Source of the DNA: Paenibacillus luteus
GTDB taxonomy: Bacteria; Bacillota; Bacilli; Paenibacillales; Paenibacillaceae
Assembly (NCBI RefSeq): GCF_006542765.1
Contig: NZ_SKCD01000044.1
Location: 186,001 to 250,000 of the forward strand
Length of the DNA stretch: 64,000 bases
Direction: 5' to 3'
The notes beneath the pieces are model-generated. The model was given only the letters and a program-made list of their open reading frames with translations, did no database searches and was not told the DNA's origin. Positions 16,843 through 25,170 of the stretch are shown in pieces. Both the position numbers and the translations under genes were made by a program. Each line of letters starts with the position of its first letter. The stretch's first letter is position 1.

Positions 16843-17804
16843 AACAGAGTGATTATAAAAGAATTATGGATCAGCTCGAACCGGATAACGAGTTGCAGAA
16901 CCAATTGGCACAAGGGCTGCTGGAGAAGGGAGATACACCGGTTAGATGGCGACGACCCTTGTATCTCGCAGCAAGTTTACTCTGCGTCATAAGTATTGGC
17001 TATATTTCTTTTGAAGCTAGGAAGAGTGACTACAAGCTGGAATCAGTGATAAGCGTAGACCATAGTCAGAAGGAGGCTACGGGACAAGTCAGTCCACATG
17101 CGATTACGATTCCTAAGATTGAGCTCCCCAAGCAATCGCTTGAGATCGCAGATATGGTGGGCTTAATCGTGTATAAAGGCAATATTTATATGCAGGGTTC
17201 CTCTTCCATTACGCCGGAGGCAGCAACGAAGCTTCGTGGGGAGAAGCTGGGCCGAACGAAAGCGGGAATCGATGAATACAGCGGCAATGAAAGCTATGTG
17301 GAATTAGCGTCAACGATTGGCGTCACCGATGTTTTTTCCGTAAAGGGATATGATAGCAATTTTCGGATTATGTCTTATCAAGAGCATGAGGGAAACAATT
17401 ATGCTGAGCTTTATGAGCGGCTGAACAGCATTACCCTAACGAATGGTGCGGACCTTTTTGAGAAAATGAAGCTAAAGAACAACATAACAACGGTGATGGC
17501 TCAGGATTACGATAATTGGAATAATAGCAAATCAACGTTTCATGAGCTGAAAGTGGATGATCGCTTTGGTACGTTTTTGAACAGCTTATATGAAGCAATT
17601 CCTCGTGATCATGGAAAGCTTTATGATGAGGGGATTTATAATCATGGAGAGCAAAATCAGAAGGTGCTGTTCTTAACGATGGCGGATCAGACAGAGATTA
17701 CATTGTTTTTGTTCAACGGTAACTATGTGCAGTATCCTGGCGCTTCTGTATTTTTTGAGATGGAGCCAGTCGCATTCTCGGCCATATGGGATGCAATTCC
17801 TTAA
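16839..17804 (+). CDS. Probable anti-sigma factor, single-pass membrane protein
   Basis: 321-residue protein with a short cytoplasmic part (about 1-38), one membrane helix (about 40-58, RPLYLAASLLCVISIGYISF) and a large outer part rich in Tyr, Asn and Glu with no cysteines. I do not see a zinc anti-sigma motif, so the anti-sigma call rests on the ATGA overlap with the sigma gene and on topology. The outer domain (LIVYKGNIYMQGSSSITPEAATKLRGEKLG...) resembles Bacillus proteins annotated only as hypothetical or DUF4179-like. It probably senses an envelope signal and releases the sigma factor. Confidence 0.7.
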   Translation: MKQSDYKRIMDQLEPDNELQNQLAQGLLEKGDTPVRWRRPLYLAASLLCVISIGYISFEARKSDYKLESVISVDHSQKEATGQVSPHAITIPKIELPKQSLEIADMVGLIVYKGNIYMQGSSSITPEAATKLRGEKLGRTKAGIDEYSGNESYVELASTIGVTDVFSVKGYDSNFRIMSYQEHEGNNYAELYERLNSITLTNGADLFEKMKLKNNITTVMAQDYDNWNNSKSTFHELKVDDRFGTFLNSLYEAIPRDHGKLYDEGIYNHGEQNQKVLFLTMADQTEITLFLFNGNYVQYPGASVFFEMEPVAFSAIWDAIP

Positions 17805-17815
17805 TGGGGCCACGA

Positions 17816-17863
17816 AAGAAGCTATTCGAGCAGCAGCTATCTGCAGCTCGAATAGCTTCTTTT
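17816..17863 (+). terminator. Terminator of the sigma/anti-sigma operon
   Basis: AGAAGCTATTCGAG pairs with CTCGAATAGCTTCT followed by TTT. The inner CAGCAGC/GCTGCAG part forms the loop region. Confidence 0.85.
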
Positions 17864-17932
17864 CCATTTGTTGTGATACTCAGCCCTACCACATATCAGA
17901 TCTGTACCCAAAGAAGCCCTGAGTCCTTTATT

Positions 17933-18883
17933 TTACGTTTCCAGTAATATCTTGCCTGTAAGTGACAAGTCGTATCCGGCTATATTTTGAAGCTCGCTCT
18001 TGAAAGCATCGGATTGAAGAATATACAAAAGAGAAGCAAGCCATGCTTGATTTTGCTCGGTTTTGAGCATAACGAGATCATAGCGCTCCTGAATAAGCGG
18101 GATAAAATCAATTTGCCCAACGATAGCGGCCGCTTTCTCGATGCCAACTCCGACATCGGCTTCCCCGGATGCTACTTTGGAAGCTACGCCAATATGATTG
18201 TTTTGCTCTAGCTCATAGCCTGCTAGCTTGTTTGCCGAAATGCCGTGGAGGCGCAGCTGTTCATCCAATAGCACGCGGGCGCCAGAGCCTTTCTCGCGAT
18301 TCGCGAGGCGCAGTCCTTGACGGCCGAGGTCCTTCCAGCTTGTGAGCGCGAGTGGATTGCCTTGTTTTACATATAAGCCTGCATTCCTCGATAGCAAATT
18401 CACCACCAGATAAGACGAGCCGACGAGCAGCTTGCGAATATAGGGAAGATTATATTCCCCCGTATCCCCGTCCAGCAGATGGGTACTCACAATATCGGAT
18501 TCACCACGATACATGGAAATCAGGCTGTCGAGACTTCCGACGTAAGCACGCAGCGGGCGTATGCCGGGTATGTTTTTCTCCATATGCTTGGCTAGAATAT
18601 CAAGGCTAAGGTCTTGTCCAGTTATGACAACCGGATGCGGTCCTTTATGGGAAGCAACGGCTTGGTACGCAGCGGTCGGCCCGGACTGGGGACTGCGTTC
18701 ATGGCTTTGCATACCCTTAGCCCGTCGTTTATAGGCTTCCAGATCGGCAGGGTCCACGCGCATCTGCTTGCCAACACGGTAAGAGGCCAGCTCACCCTTT
18801 TTGATAAGATCATATACCGTTAACTTTGATATTTTTAATAGCTTCGCAATTTCTTCAGTCGTGTAAGAGATGTCGCTTGACAT
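17933..18883 (-). CDS. HTH/substrate-binding-domain regulator, probably molybdate-responsive
   Basis: 316-residue regulator made of an excisionase-type helix-turn-helix (about 5-52: YTTEEIAKLLKISKLTVYDLIKKGEL, then YRVGKQMRV) joined to a periplasmic-binding-protein-like domain (about 85-310: VVITGQDLSLDILAKHM, GSLDSLISMYRGESDIV, then GSGARVLLDEQL, ASGEADVGVGIEKAA). In this family the binding domain is cytosolic and senses an oxyanion or a related ligand. A longer frame starts at 18949, but the ATG at 18883 has GGAGGAG at the right distance. It is divergent from modAB, so control of molybdate uptake is the simplest reading. Confidence 0.85.
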   Translation of the reverse strand: MSSDISYTTEEIAKLLKISKLTVYDLIKKGELASYRVGKQMRVDPADLEAYKRRAKGMQSHERSPQSGPTAAYQAVASHKGPHPVVITGQDLSLDILAKHMEKNIPGIRPLRAYVGSLDSLISMYRGESDIVSTHLLDGDTGEYNLPYIRKLLVGSSYLVVNLLSRNAGLYVKQGNPLALTSWKDLGRQGLRLANREKGSGARVLLDEQLRLHGISANKLAGYELEQNNHIGVASKVASGEADVGVGIEKAAAIVGQIDFIPLIQERYDLVMLKTEQNQAWLASLLYILQSDAFKSELQNIAGYDLSLTGKILLET

Positions 18884-18969
18884 GTGACTCCTCCTTGTTA
18901 GTAGATCATACCGTTTCAATCTAAAACTCATTGTATCACATTGAATCATGAACGTTATGTTAATTAAGT

Positions 18970-18999
18970 TTACAAAACAAATGCATTCTAGGTATAATT
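18970..18999 (+). promoter_or_regulatory. Sigma-A-type promoter of modAB
   Basis: TTTACA (18970-18975) and a perfect TATAAT (18994-18999) with 18-base spacing, 50 bases before the modA start. Confidence 0.65.
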
Positions 19000-19019
19000 C
19001 ATATTAGATTTATCAGGAT

Positions 19020-19033
19020 ATATCTAGATATAA
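19020..19033. promoter_or_regulatory. Palindrome in the modA leader, candidate operator
   Basis: TATATCTAGATATA is a perfect 14-bp palindrome between the promoter and the modA RBS, where a bound repressor would block elongation. The divergent HTH/binding-domain regulator is the obvious candidate. Confidence 0.5.
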
Positions 19034-19049
19034 TACAGGAGGGAAACAA

Positions 19050-19907
19050 ATGTTTAAAAAGATGAAGGGTTATATGTTTTTGTGTGCTTTCGTTATTGTG
19101 GCGCTGGTAGCAGCAGGCTGCGGCAACGGACAAAATACGCAAGCCAACGAGAGCAATGCTGCACAAGCGACAGCGACAGCTACGGCTGAACCAACCGCGG
19201 AGCCGCTTGAATCGGTAGAGCTGACGATCTCGGCAGCAGCGAGCATGACCGATGCTCTGAAGGAAATTCAAACGGCCTACCAAACGATTCATCCCAATAT
19301 AACATTGAGCTTTAATTTCGGTGCATCCGGTGCGCTTCAGCAGCAAATTGAGCAGGGTGCGCCTGCCGATCTATTTTTGTCCGCTGCTGTGAAAAATATG
19401 ACCGCACTCATCGATAAAGAGCTTATCGACGCGAATCAGCAAGTGAATTTGCTCGCAAATGAGCTTGTGGTGGTTATCCCGACTGACGCGAAAACAGCCA
19501 TCGAGAGCGTTAACGATTTGACGAAAGCAGATGTGAAGACTGTTGCAATCGGCATTCCGGAGAGCGTGCCTGCCGGGAACTATGCCAAAGAAGCTTTGAC
19601 AAGCGCAAACCTATGGGATGCCCTGCAGTCGAAGTCGGTGCAAGCCAAAGATGTAAGGCAAGTACTGCAATACGTAGAAACCGGAAACGCTGATGCAGGA
19701 TTTGTTTACAAAACAGATGCATTAACCTCTGAGCAAGTGAAAATAGCATTTACAGTGGATGCATCATCCTACAAAGCTATTCAATATCCAATCGGCATCG
19801 TAAAAGCAACCAAGCACAGTAAGGAAGCGGAGGAGTTCTATACGTACTTGCAATCGCAAGAAGCATTGGACGTGTTCGTTAAATATGGTTTCTCCATTTC
19901 TAACTAA
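19050..19907 (+). CDS. modA: Molybdate ABC transporter substrate-binding lipoprotein ModA
   Basis: 285-residue lipoprotein: signal peptide with lipobox VAAGCG (Cys about 25), a short Ala/Thr linker, then the ModA fold. Motifs seen are ELTISAAASMTDALKEI (the Ser residues that bind the oxyanion), LSFNFGASGALQQQIEQGAPADLFLSA, ANELVVVIP, IGIPESVPAGNYAKEAL and VLQYVETGNADAGFVYKTDA. This is the full pattern of molybdate/tungstate binding proteins. AGGAGGG precedes the ATG. It overlaps modB by one base (TAATG). Confidence 0.93.
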   Translation: MFKKMKGYMFLCAFVIVALVAAGCGNGQNTQANESNAAQATATATAEPTAEPLESVELTISAAASMTDALKEIQTAYQTIHPNITLSFNFGASGALQQQIEQGAPADLFLSAAVKNMTALIDKELIDANQQVNLLANELVVVIPTDAKTAIESVNDLTKADVKTVAIGIPESVPAGNYAKEALTSANLWDALQSKSVQAKDVRQVLQYVETGNADAGFVYKTDALTSEQVKIAFTVDASSYKAIQYPIGIVKATKHSKEAEEFYTYLQSQEALDVFVKYGFSISN

Positions 19908-20578
19908 TGAGGGATTTGTTAAGCGGAAATGAGTTTTGGTCACCGATTAAACTTTCGCTGCAAGTAGCTTTATTATCCAGCATCGTAGTGGTTATTGTCG
20001 GAGTGGCTATTGCCTGGTGGATGTCTCGCCGGTCCTTCAATGGGAAGCTGGCACTAGAAACAGTGTTTATGTTGCCGATAGTCCTACCCCCAACGGTCGT
20101 CGGCTTTTTGCTGCTCGTTATGCTGGGGCGCAGAAGCTGGGTTGGAGAGTTTATCGAGTGGTTGTTTTCAGCGCCCATTATTTTTTCCTGGTGGGCTGCA
20201 GTCGTTGCTGCTATTGTCGTTTCATTTCCGCTAGTTTACCAGACCATGAAGACCGGTTTTGCTTCCGTCGACCGAAATTTGGAGGATGCGGGACGTTCCA
20301 TGGGCGCAAGCGAATGGCAGGTCTTTCGTCACATTACACTGCCGCTTGCTTACCGTTCGCTTAGCACCGCTTTTATTTTAGGCTTTGCTCGCGGCTTGGG
20401 AGAATTCGGTGCGACGTTAATGATTGCAGGCAACATTCCGGGCAAGACGCAGACGATTCCTACTGCCATTTATGTAGCGGTGGATTCCGGGAATCTCTCG
20501 ATGGCTTGGGCTTGGACATGCGCCATTATTGTTATTTCATTTGTGTTGCTCCTGCTTACCGGGAGGAAAAGCTCGTAA
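19907..20578 (+). CDS. modB: Molybdate ABC transporter permease ModB
   Basis: 223-residue inner-membrane permease with about five helices and the coupling loop EDAGRSMGASEWQVFRHITLPL followed by GLGEFGATLMIAGNIPGKTQTIPTAIYVAV, a ModB signature. It is translationally coupled to modA. No modC ATPase follows: the next gene after a terminator is an unrelated YdcF protein on the same strand. The ATPase must come from elsewhere in the genome. Confidence 0.93.
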   Translation: MRDLLSGNEFWSPIKLSLQVALLSSIVVVIVGVAIAWWMSRRSFNGKLALETVFMLPIVLPPTVVGFLLLVMLGRRSWVGEFIEWLFSAPIIFSWWAAVVAAIVVSFPLVYQTMKTGFASVDRNLEDAGRSMGASEWQVFRHITLPLAYRSLSTAFILGFARGLGEFGATLMIAGNIPGKTQTIPTAIYVAVDSGNLSMAWAWTCAIIVISFVLLLLTGRKSS

Positions 20579-20614
20579 TCGAAGCTGACAGACGAGCTAA
20601 TAAAGCTGCAAGTA

Positions 20615-20656
20615 AAACAAGCCTTCCCTCTAGTCTAGTAAAGGGAGGGCTTGTTT
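20615..20656 (+). terminator. Terminator after modB
   Basis: AAACAAGCCTTCCCT pairs with AGGGAGGGCTTGTTT with one mismatch, about 40 bases after the modB stop. Confidence 0.85.
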
Positions 20657-20744
20657 CCGTGTTGGACGATGCTGTGCGATGTGATACGCTAGTGACAGGA
20701 CTCATTTGGTCTCAAATTTATGAACGAAGGCGAGGAAAGTCAGC

Positions 20745-21335
20745 ATGCTTCGACGACTACGGATAGGAGCATTGGCTGCTGTCTTCATTCTTGTCCTATA
20801 TTTGCTGTATACGGCGTACAGTATCGTTTCGTTTGCAGACAAAAATGAACGGGTCCGATCCGATGCGGCCATCGTGCTCGGAGCAGCCGTTTGGAGAGAA
20901 GAGCCCTCGCCGGTATTAGCGGAGCGAATGAATCATGCCATATGGCTGAATAACAATGGCTATGTCGCCAAAATTATTGCAACAGGCGGTATTGGAGACG
21001 GAGATGCCATTTCTGAGGCCGAGGCCGCCAAGCGATATGCGGTGCAGAAGGGAATACCCGAAGTCGATGTTATTCTCGAGGTGGAGTCACGCATCACAGA
21101 GCAGAATCTGGAATATGCCTATGCAATTGCTCGGCAAAATCATCTGCGCACGTTAACGATTGTCAGCGATCCGCTTCATATGAAACGCGCGGTACACATG
21201 GCCAAGGATCTTGGCATGGAGGCTTATTCTTCACCAACCCAGACCTCTGTTTATCAGAGCATGAGAACCAAATTTCCTTTTTTGCTCAGAGAAATCTTCT
21301 TTATGGTCGGATATCAAGTCAAAATGTTGTTCTAA
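20745..21335 (+). CDS. YdcF family (DUF218) membrane-anchored protein
   Basis: 196-residue protein with one N-terminal membrane helix (about 5-27) and a DUF218 domain: RSDAAIVLGAAVWREEPSPVLAERM, ATGGIGDGDAISEAEAAKRY, ESRITEQNLEYAYAIAR, VSDPLHMKRA. DUF218 proteins (YdcF, ElyC, SanA) act in envelope maintenance, but their chemistry is poorly known. It is transcribed alone and followed by the convergent TetR gene. Confidence 0.88.
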   Translation: MLRRLRIGALAAVFILVLYLLYTAYSIVSFADKNERVRSDAAIVLGAAVWREEPSPVLAERMNHAIWLNNNGYVAKIIATGGIGDGDAISEAEAAKRYAVQKGIPEVDVILEVESRITEQNLEYAYAIARQNHLRTLTIVSDPLHMKRAVHMAKDLGMEAYSSPTQTSVYQSMRTKFPFLLREIFFMVGYQVKMLF

Positions 21336-21357
21336 TGGGTGAGGCTCTTTGGTTGTG

Positions 21358-21936
21358 TTAATCGAGCAAAGAGAGCGTCACATTGACAGTGTTGTCGATA
21401 AATAAACGGTCGGGCTTTGCTTTCAACATAACCGTCAATCCGATTAATGAAACGACCAAAGCCTGCGCCAGTGCTACTGAACTCGTTCCCGGCTTAAGCT
21501 CTCCAGTAGAAATTCCCCGTTCAATGGTCTCTTGAAAGAGGGCAGATAAATAGAGCTGATGCTCCCTTGTCAGAATCTCGAATTTAGGATCATGCGGCGC
21601 CAGCTCAACCATCGTATTAATGCAAAAGCATCCCCGGCTAGGAGCATCCCCATTCTCCCTTTCCACTACGCCTTCAAAATAATCGCGAAACGATTGCTTC
21701 ACGGACTGTTGTTTCAGTATCGCTCTAGCAGCGGCAGCATGCTGCCGCGCATATTGGCGGAGTGCAGCTTCAAACAGCTGCTTCTTGTCGCCAAATGCAG
21801 CGTACAGGCTTGGCCGTTGAATGCCCATCTTGGCGGTCAGATCACTTAATGAGGCAGCTTCAAATCCCTTTTCCCAAAATAACTGCATTGCCGAATCTAA
21901 AGCCTTATGCTCATCAAACTCACGGGTTCGAGCCAT
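21358..21936 (-). CDS. TetR/AcrR family transcriptional regulator
   Basis: 192-residue repressor. Helix-turn-helix at about 25-50 (GFEAASLSDLTAKMGIQRPSLYAAFGDKKQLF) and a helical ligand domain ending SLIGLTVMLKAKPDRLFIDNTV, a pattern common to regulators beside efflux pumps. It is divergent from an MFS transporter gene, with a TetR-type inverted repeat between them. Confidence 0.92.
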   Translation of the reverse strand: MARTREFDEHKALDSAMQLFWEKGFEAASLSDLTAKMGIQRPSLYAAFGDKKQLFEAALRQYARQHAAAARAILKQQSVKQSFRDYFEGVVERENGDAPSRGCFCINTMVELAPHDPKFEILTREHQLYLSALFQETIERGISTGELKPGTSSVALAQALVVSLIGLTVMLKAKPDRLFIDNTVNVTLSLLD

Positions 21937-22050
21937 AATGATGTCCCCTTTTCATATCGATCGGTATGATATTATTTTACGATTATTATGGATAGTAAGT
22001 CAAATTGATTGACATATCGATGTAGTTATTATATATTCCTTGTCATTATA

Positions 22051-22068
22051 ACGTACTGAATGGTACGT
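22051..22068. promoter_or_regulatory. Candidate TetR operator before the MFS gene
   Basis: ACGTAC-N6-GTACGT, perfect 6-bp arms, 25 bp upstream of the MFS start codon in the divergent TetR/MFS intergenic region. Confidence 0.6.
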
Positions 22069-22092
22069 AATAAGAACAGGGAGTGAAGCATC

Positions 22093-23310
22093 ATGTACGA
22101 GAGAAACGCAGACTTGGTTTTTACCGAAAAAGCTCCAGCGATTTCCGGTTCTGCTTTATTGTTCATTGCAATGGCCAGCGGCTTAGCCGTAGCGAATATT
22201 TATTTTGCGCAGCCGCTCCTTGATACCATGGGCCGCACATTCGGAATCGCGCAAGCGAATATTGGGATGATCATAACGATAACCCAAATTTTTTATGCGC
22301 TGGGGCTGTTTTTTCTGGTGCCGCTTGGTGATTTGCTGAATCAACGCCGGCTTGCTGTCGGCATGTTATCCATTTCGGCCTTGGCATTGCTTACCGTAGG
22401 AATAGCCCCCTCCGTGATTGTAGTCATGATTGGTATGGCGTTCATTGGCTTGTTTGCCGTTGTTGCTCAGGTACTGGTGGCGTATACAGCAAGCTTGGCG
22501 GCCCCAGAAGACCGTGGCCGTGCGGTCGGGTTGGTCACAAGCGGAATCGTTATTGGCATTTTGCTGGCACGGACGATAGCCGGTTTGTTGACTGACCTTG
22601 CCGGATGGCGTTCCGTCTATTATTTTTCCGCCGTATTGACGATGCTGATGGCGGCAGCTATCTATAGGAAACTCCCCCGCCAAGCAGCGACGCAAAGAAG
22701 CATGGCTTACCCTCAGCTTCTTCGCTCCGTATGGCAGTTGTTCGTTCAAGAGCCGCTGCTCAGGGTTCGGGCAGTGCTCGCTTTGTTTATTTTTACCGTA
22801 TTCAGCATACTATGGACCTCGCTTGTACTGCCGTTAAGTGCGCCGCCGCTGTCGCTTTCTCATTCCTCCATTGGTTCGTTTGGCCTTGCAGGGGTGGCAG
22901 GGGCCCTTGCTGCTGTAAGGGCAGGGAAGCTTGCTGACCGCGGTCTAGGCCAAAGGACTACTGGAATCGCGCTTATTTTATTGCTGCTCGCATGGGTCCC
23001 TCTAAGCTTCACGGAACAATCGCTCTGGGCACTCATAATCGGCGTCATTGCGCTTGATTTTGCGGTTCAAGCGGTACATGTGACCAATCAGTCTATGATT
23101 TTGAGCTTGCGTCCAGAATCGCGCAGCCGATTAACGGCTGGATATATGATCTTTTACTCAATTGGCAGCGCTATAGGATCCATCTCCTCTACCGTCGCCT
23201 ATGCACATGCTGGCTGGAGGGGCGTCAGCCTCCTTGGTGCCTCGGTTAGTGCGGCAGGCTTGCTTTTCTGGGCAGTGACGAGGCATATCGGATTTTCAAA
23301 GCGAAAATAA
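22093..23310 (+). CDS. MFS transporter, probable drug or metabolite exporter
   Basis: 405-residue major facilitator with 12 predicted helices. Typical features are the first-helix ANIYFAQPLLDTMG, the loop 2-3 motif PLGDLLNQRRLAVG and the loop 8-9 counterpart GKLADRGLGQRTTG. The start (ATG 22093) follows CAGGGAGTGAAG. It is paired with a divergent TetR regulator, so substrate-induced efflux is the likely arrangement. The ligand is not readable. Confidence 0.9.
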   Translation: MYERNADLVFTEKAPAISGSALLFIAMASGLAVANIYFAQPLLDTMGRTFGIAQANIGMIITITQIFYALGLFFLVPLGDLLNQRRLAVGMLSISALALLTVGIAPSVIVVMIGMAFIGLFAVVAQVLVAYTASLAAPEDRGRAVGLVTSGIVIGILLARTIAGLLTDLAGWRSVYYFSAVLTMLMAAAIYRKLPRQAATQRSMAYPQLLRSVWQLFVQEPLLRVRAVLALFIFTVFSILWTSLVLPLSAPPLSLSHSSIGSFGLAGVAGALAAVRAGKLADRGLGQRTTGIALILLLLAWVPLSFTEQSLWALIIGVIALDFAVQAVHVTNQSMILSLRPESRSRLTAGYMIFYSIGSAIGSISSTVAYAHAGWRGVSLLGASVSAAGLLFWAVTRHIGFSKRK

Positions 23311-23325
23311 AGGAATTATGAGGAA

Positions 23326-23499
23326 CTAGATATTTGCGTTATGCCGGACAGGCTCAAATCGCTCCTTGCATCCGAAGCATCCTTGCTGAAAGAACCGCTT
23401 AAGCATGCGCCTCATATCAAATCCATGCCTACCTTTGCACTCGTTGCAAAAGCCTAAGGCAGTAGGTGGATTTTCATAAACGCTATTTATTTTTATCAT
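23326..23499 (-). CDS. Doubtful small CxxC protein
   Basis: 57 residues from ATG 23499 (a TTG at 23520 is also in frame). It has two CxxC pairs, CNEC and CFGC, 20 residues apart and a basic stretch between, which would suit a zinc-binding mini protein. I see no good RBS, and it lies between the MFS gene and the terminator of the sugar-transport operon. Chance ORF is at least as likely. Confidence 0.2.
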   Translation of the reverse strand: MIKINSVYENPPTALGFCNECKGRHGFDMRRMLKRFFQQGCFGCKERFEPVRHNANI

Positions 23500-23529
23500 G
23501 CTCAGAGCTGCAGCAATCAAGACAAGAAG

Positions 23530-23565
23530 GCATTGCCGGAATGTAATCTCCCGGCAATGCCCCGT
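23530..23565 (-). terminator. Terminator of the first sugar-transport operon
   Basis: GCATTGCCGG (23530-23539) pairs with CCGGCAATGC (23551-23560); on the minus strand it is followed by CTTCTTGTCTT. It lies 17 bases past the solute-binding protein stop. Confidence 0.8.
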
Positions 23566-23576
23566 TCACCAACCGA

Positions 23577-25121
23577 TTATTTGACAAGTCCTTTTTCCTG
23601 CTTGAATTTCTCCCACTGCGCTTCGATTTCCTTCTCGATCTTCTCTTGTCCAGAGGCAATTAGCTTCTCGCGGTACTTCGGAAGCTCCTTGGCTGGATCG
23701 ACGGAGCCTGATTCCAGAGCAGCTTGGTATTCATTGTTAACCGAAGTTACGTTCGCGGTTTCCGCTTTCATGTTCTCTTCGTTTACGCCAAAGCCGCTCG
23801 TTGCTGGAACGAGTGCGCTGTCGTTGAGAGCGATCGTTCTCTCCCAAGTGTCAGCAGCCTGGCCAGGCTTCAGGTACGCATTGAATTGATTGCCGAACAC
23901 CCAGTCGCCATTTGGCGCATAACCGGAATCCTTGATCGGTTCAATATACAGATCATCGGTTTTGGTATAATGCTTGCCTTCGATGCCGTTGCAAATCAGG
24001 TTATACAAATACTTATCCGTGTTGAGCAAATTGATCAGCATTAATGTGCGTTCCGGATTTTTGGAGCCTTTGTTAATGACGTGCATCGCGCCGGAAATGC
24101 CGGTGAAGTAGCTGTCGGAGATCGGAGCATAAACGACTTCATTGCCGCCGTTAATCGCCATTTCGCCTGCTTCTCCGCCTGGTTTGGAGGTGAACTCAAG
24201 CCCGACTGCTACGTTTCCTTTGCTCTTCAAATCATTGATATTTTGGATAATTGGCGCATCCTCGTTAATATAACCGGCTTGGTACCAGCTGCGCATCGTA
24301 TCGAGATATTCTTTTTTATTGTCTAAAATTTGAAGGTTGCCGATGTACTTGAGGGACGGATCATCCTTGGCATAGCTCAGAGCAAGGCCTTCGCCGACAG
24401 TAGTCCGGTCGCTATATAAGCCCCAAGAGTTTTGCGCGAGTCCAAGCGGAATGATGCCGGGCTCGTTGTCCTTCAGGTTTTTTAGAAACGGCTCGATGTC
24501 TTTGTAAGATTGAATGGAATTAATGTCCAGGTTGTACTTTTCAACAAAACGTTTTTGGATAACTAGGCTCTTGGATTTGGCAGCAACTTGATAGATAGGA
24601 AAGCCGTATACTTTGCCGTCTACCGCGAGCATATCCGGCCAAAATTTATCCGGGATATTCGCACGTGCCTCAGGAGCGTATTCCGTGATCATATCTTCCG
24701 TGAGCTCAAGGTAGGCGCCGCGGTCGATATAAGGCTGATAATTGCCCAGCCAGCCCTTAGAGCTCCAAGCTAGGTCAAAATCTTCTCCGGCAGCAAGCAT
24801 TGCATTCAGCTTCGGCTCGTATTCGTCGAAAGTGAGCGGTTTCAAATCAACCGTTGCATTGATTTTTTCTTTTAAATATTTGTTGATTTCATCGTTGACG
24901 AGCTTCTGGTCCGGGCCTGGGTTGGCCGATACCGGATAGATGAAGGTCAGCTTCACTTCAGGCAGCGAAGGGGCTTCGCTTGCTTCGGCTTCCGGCGATT
25001 TCTCGGCCGCACTAGTTGGAGCATTAGAAGCATTTGGCGTATTGCCATTGTTGGAGCACGCTGCGAGCATCGCAAGGCATAAGGAAAGCACGAACCAATT
25101 GACCCATCTTGTTTTTTTCAC
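23577..25121 (-). CDS. Extracellular solute-binding lipoprotein (LipO/YtcQ type), sugar ABC transporter
   Basis: 514-residue lipoprotein: signal peptide with lipobox LAACS, then a family 1-type binding protein. Recognisable parts are the EYEPKLNAMLAAGEDFDLAWSS segment, MLAVDGKVYGFPIYQ, and the C-terminal YREKLIASGQEKIEKEIEAQWEKFKQ that ends this subfamily. It captures oligosaccharides and passes them to the two permeases encoded upstream in the operon. No ATPase is present; in Bacillus relatives a shared MsmX-type ATPase serves such transporters. The sugar is unknown, but the neighbouring beta-helix, GH2 and probable six-hairpin enzymes suggest oligosaccharides from a complex plant or microbial glycan. 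Confidence 0.92.
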   Translation of the reverse strand: MKKTRWVNWFVLSLCLAMLAACSNNGNTPNASNAPTSAAEKSPEAEASEAPSLPEVKLTFIYPVSANPGPDQKLVNDEINKYLKEKINATVDLKPLTFDEYEPKLNAMLAAGEDFDLAWSSKGWLGNYQPYIDRGAYLELTEDMITEYAPEARANIPDKFWPDMLAVDGKVYGFPIYQVAAKSKSLVIQKRFVEKYNLDINSIQSYKDIEPFLKNLKDNEPGIIPLGLAQNSWGLYSDRTTVGEGLALSYAKDDPSLKYIGNLQILDNKKEYLDTMRSWYQAGYINEDAPIIQNINDLKSKGNVAVGLEFTSKPGGEAGEMAINGGNEVVYAPISDSYFTGISGAMHVINKGSKNPERTLMLINLLNTDKYLYNLICNGIEGKHYTKTDDLYIEPIKDSGYAPNGDWVFGNQFNAYLKPGQAADTWERTIALNDSALVPATSGFGVNEENMKAETANVTSVNNEYQAALESGSVDPAKELPKYREKLIASGQEKIEKEIEAQWEKFKQEKGLVK

Positions 25122-25170
25122 GTTGAACCCTCCGTTTATGATGTTTTATATATGGCACAATAGTCGCTCC

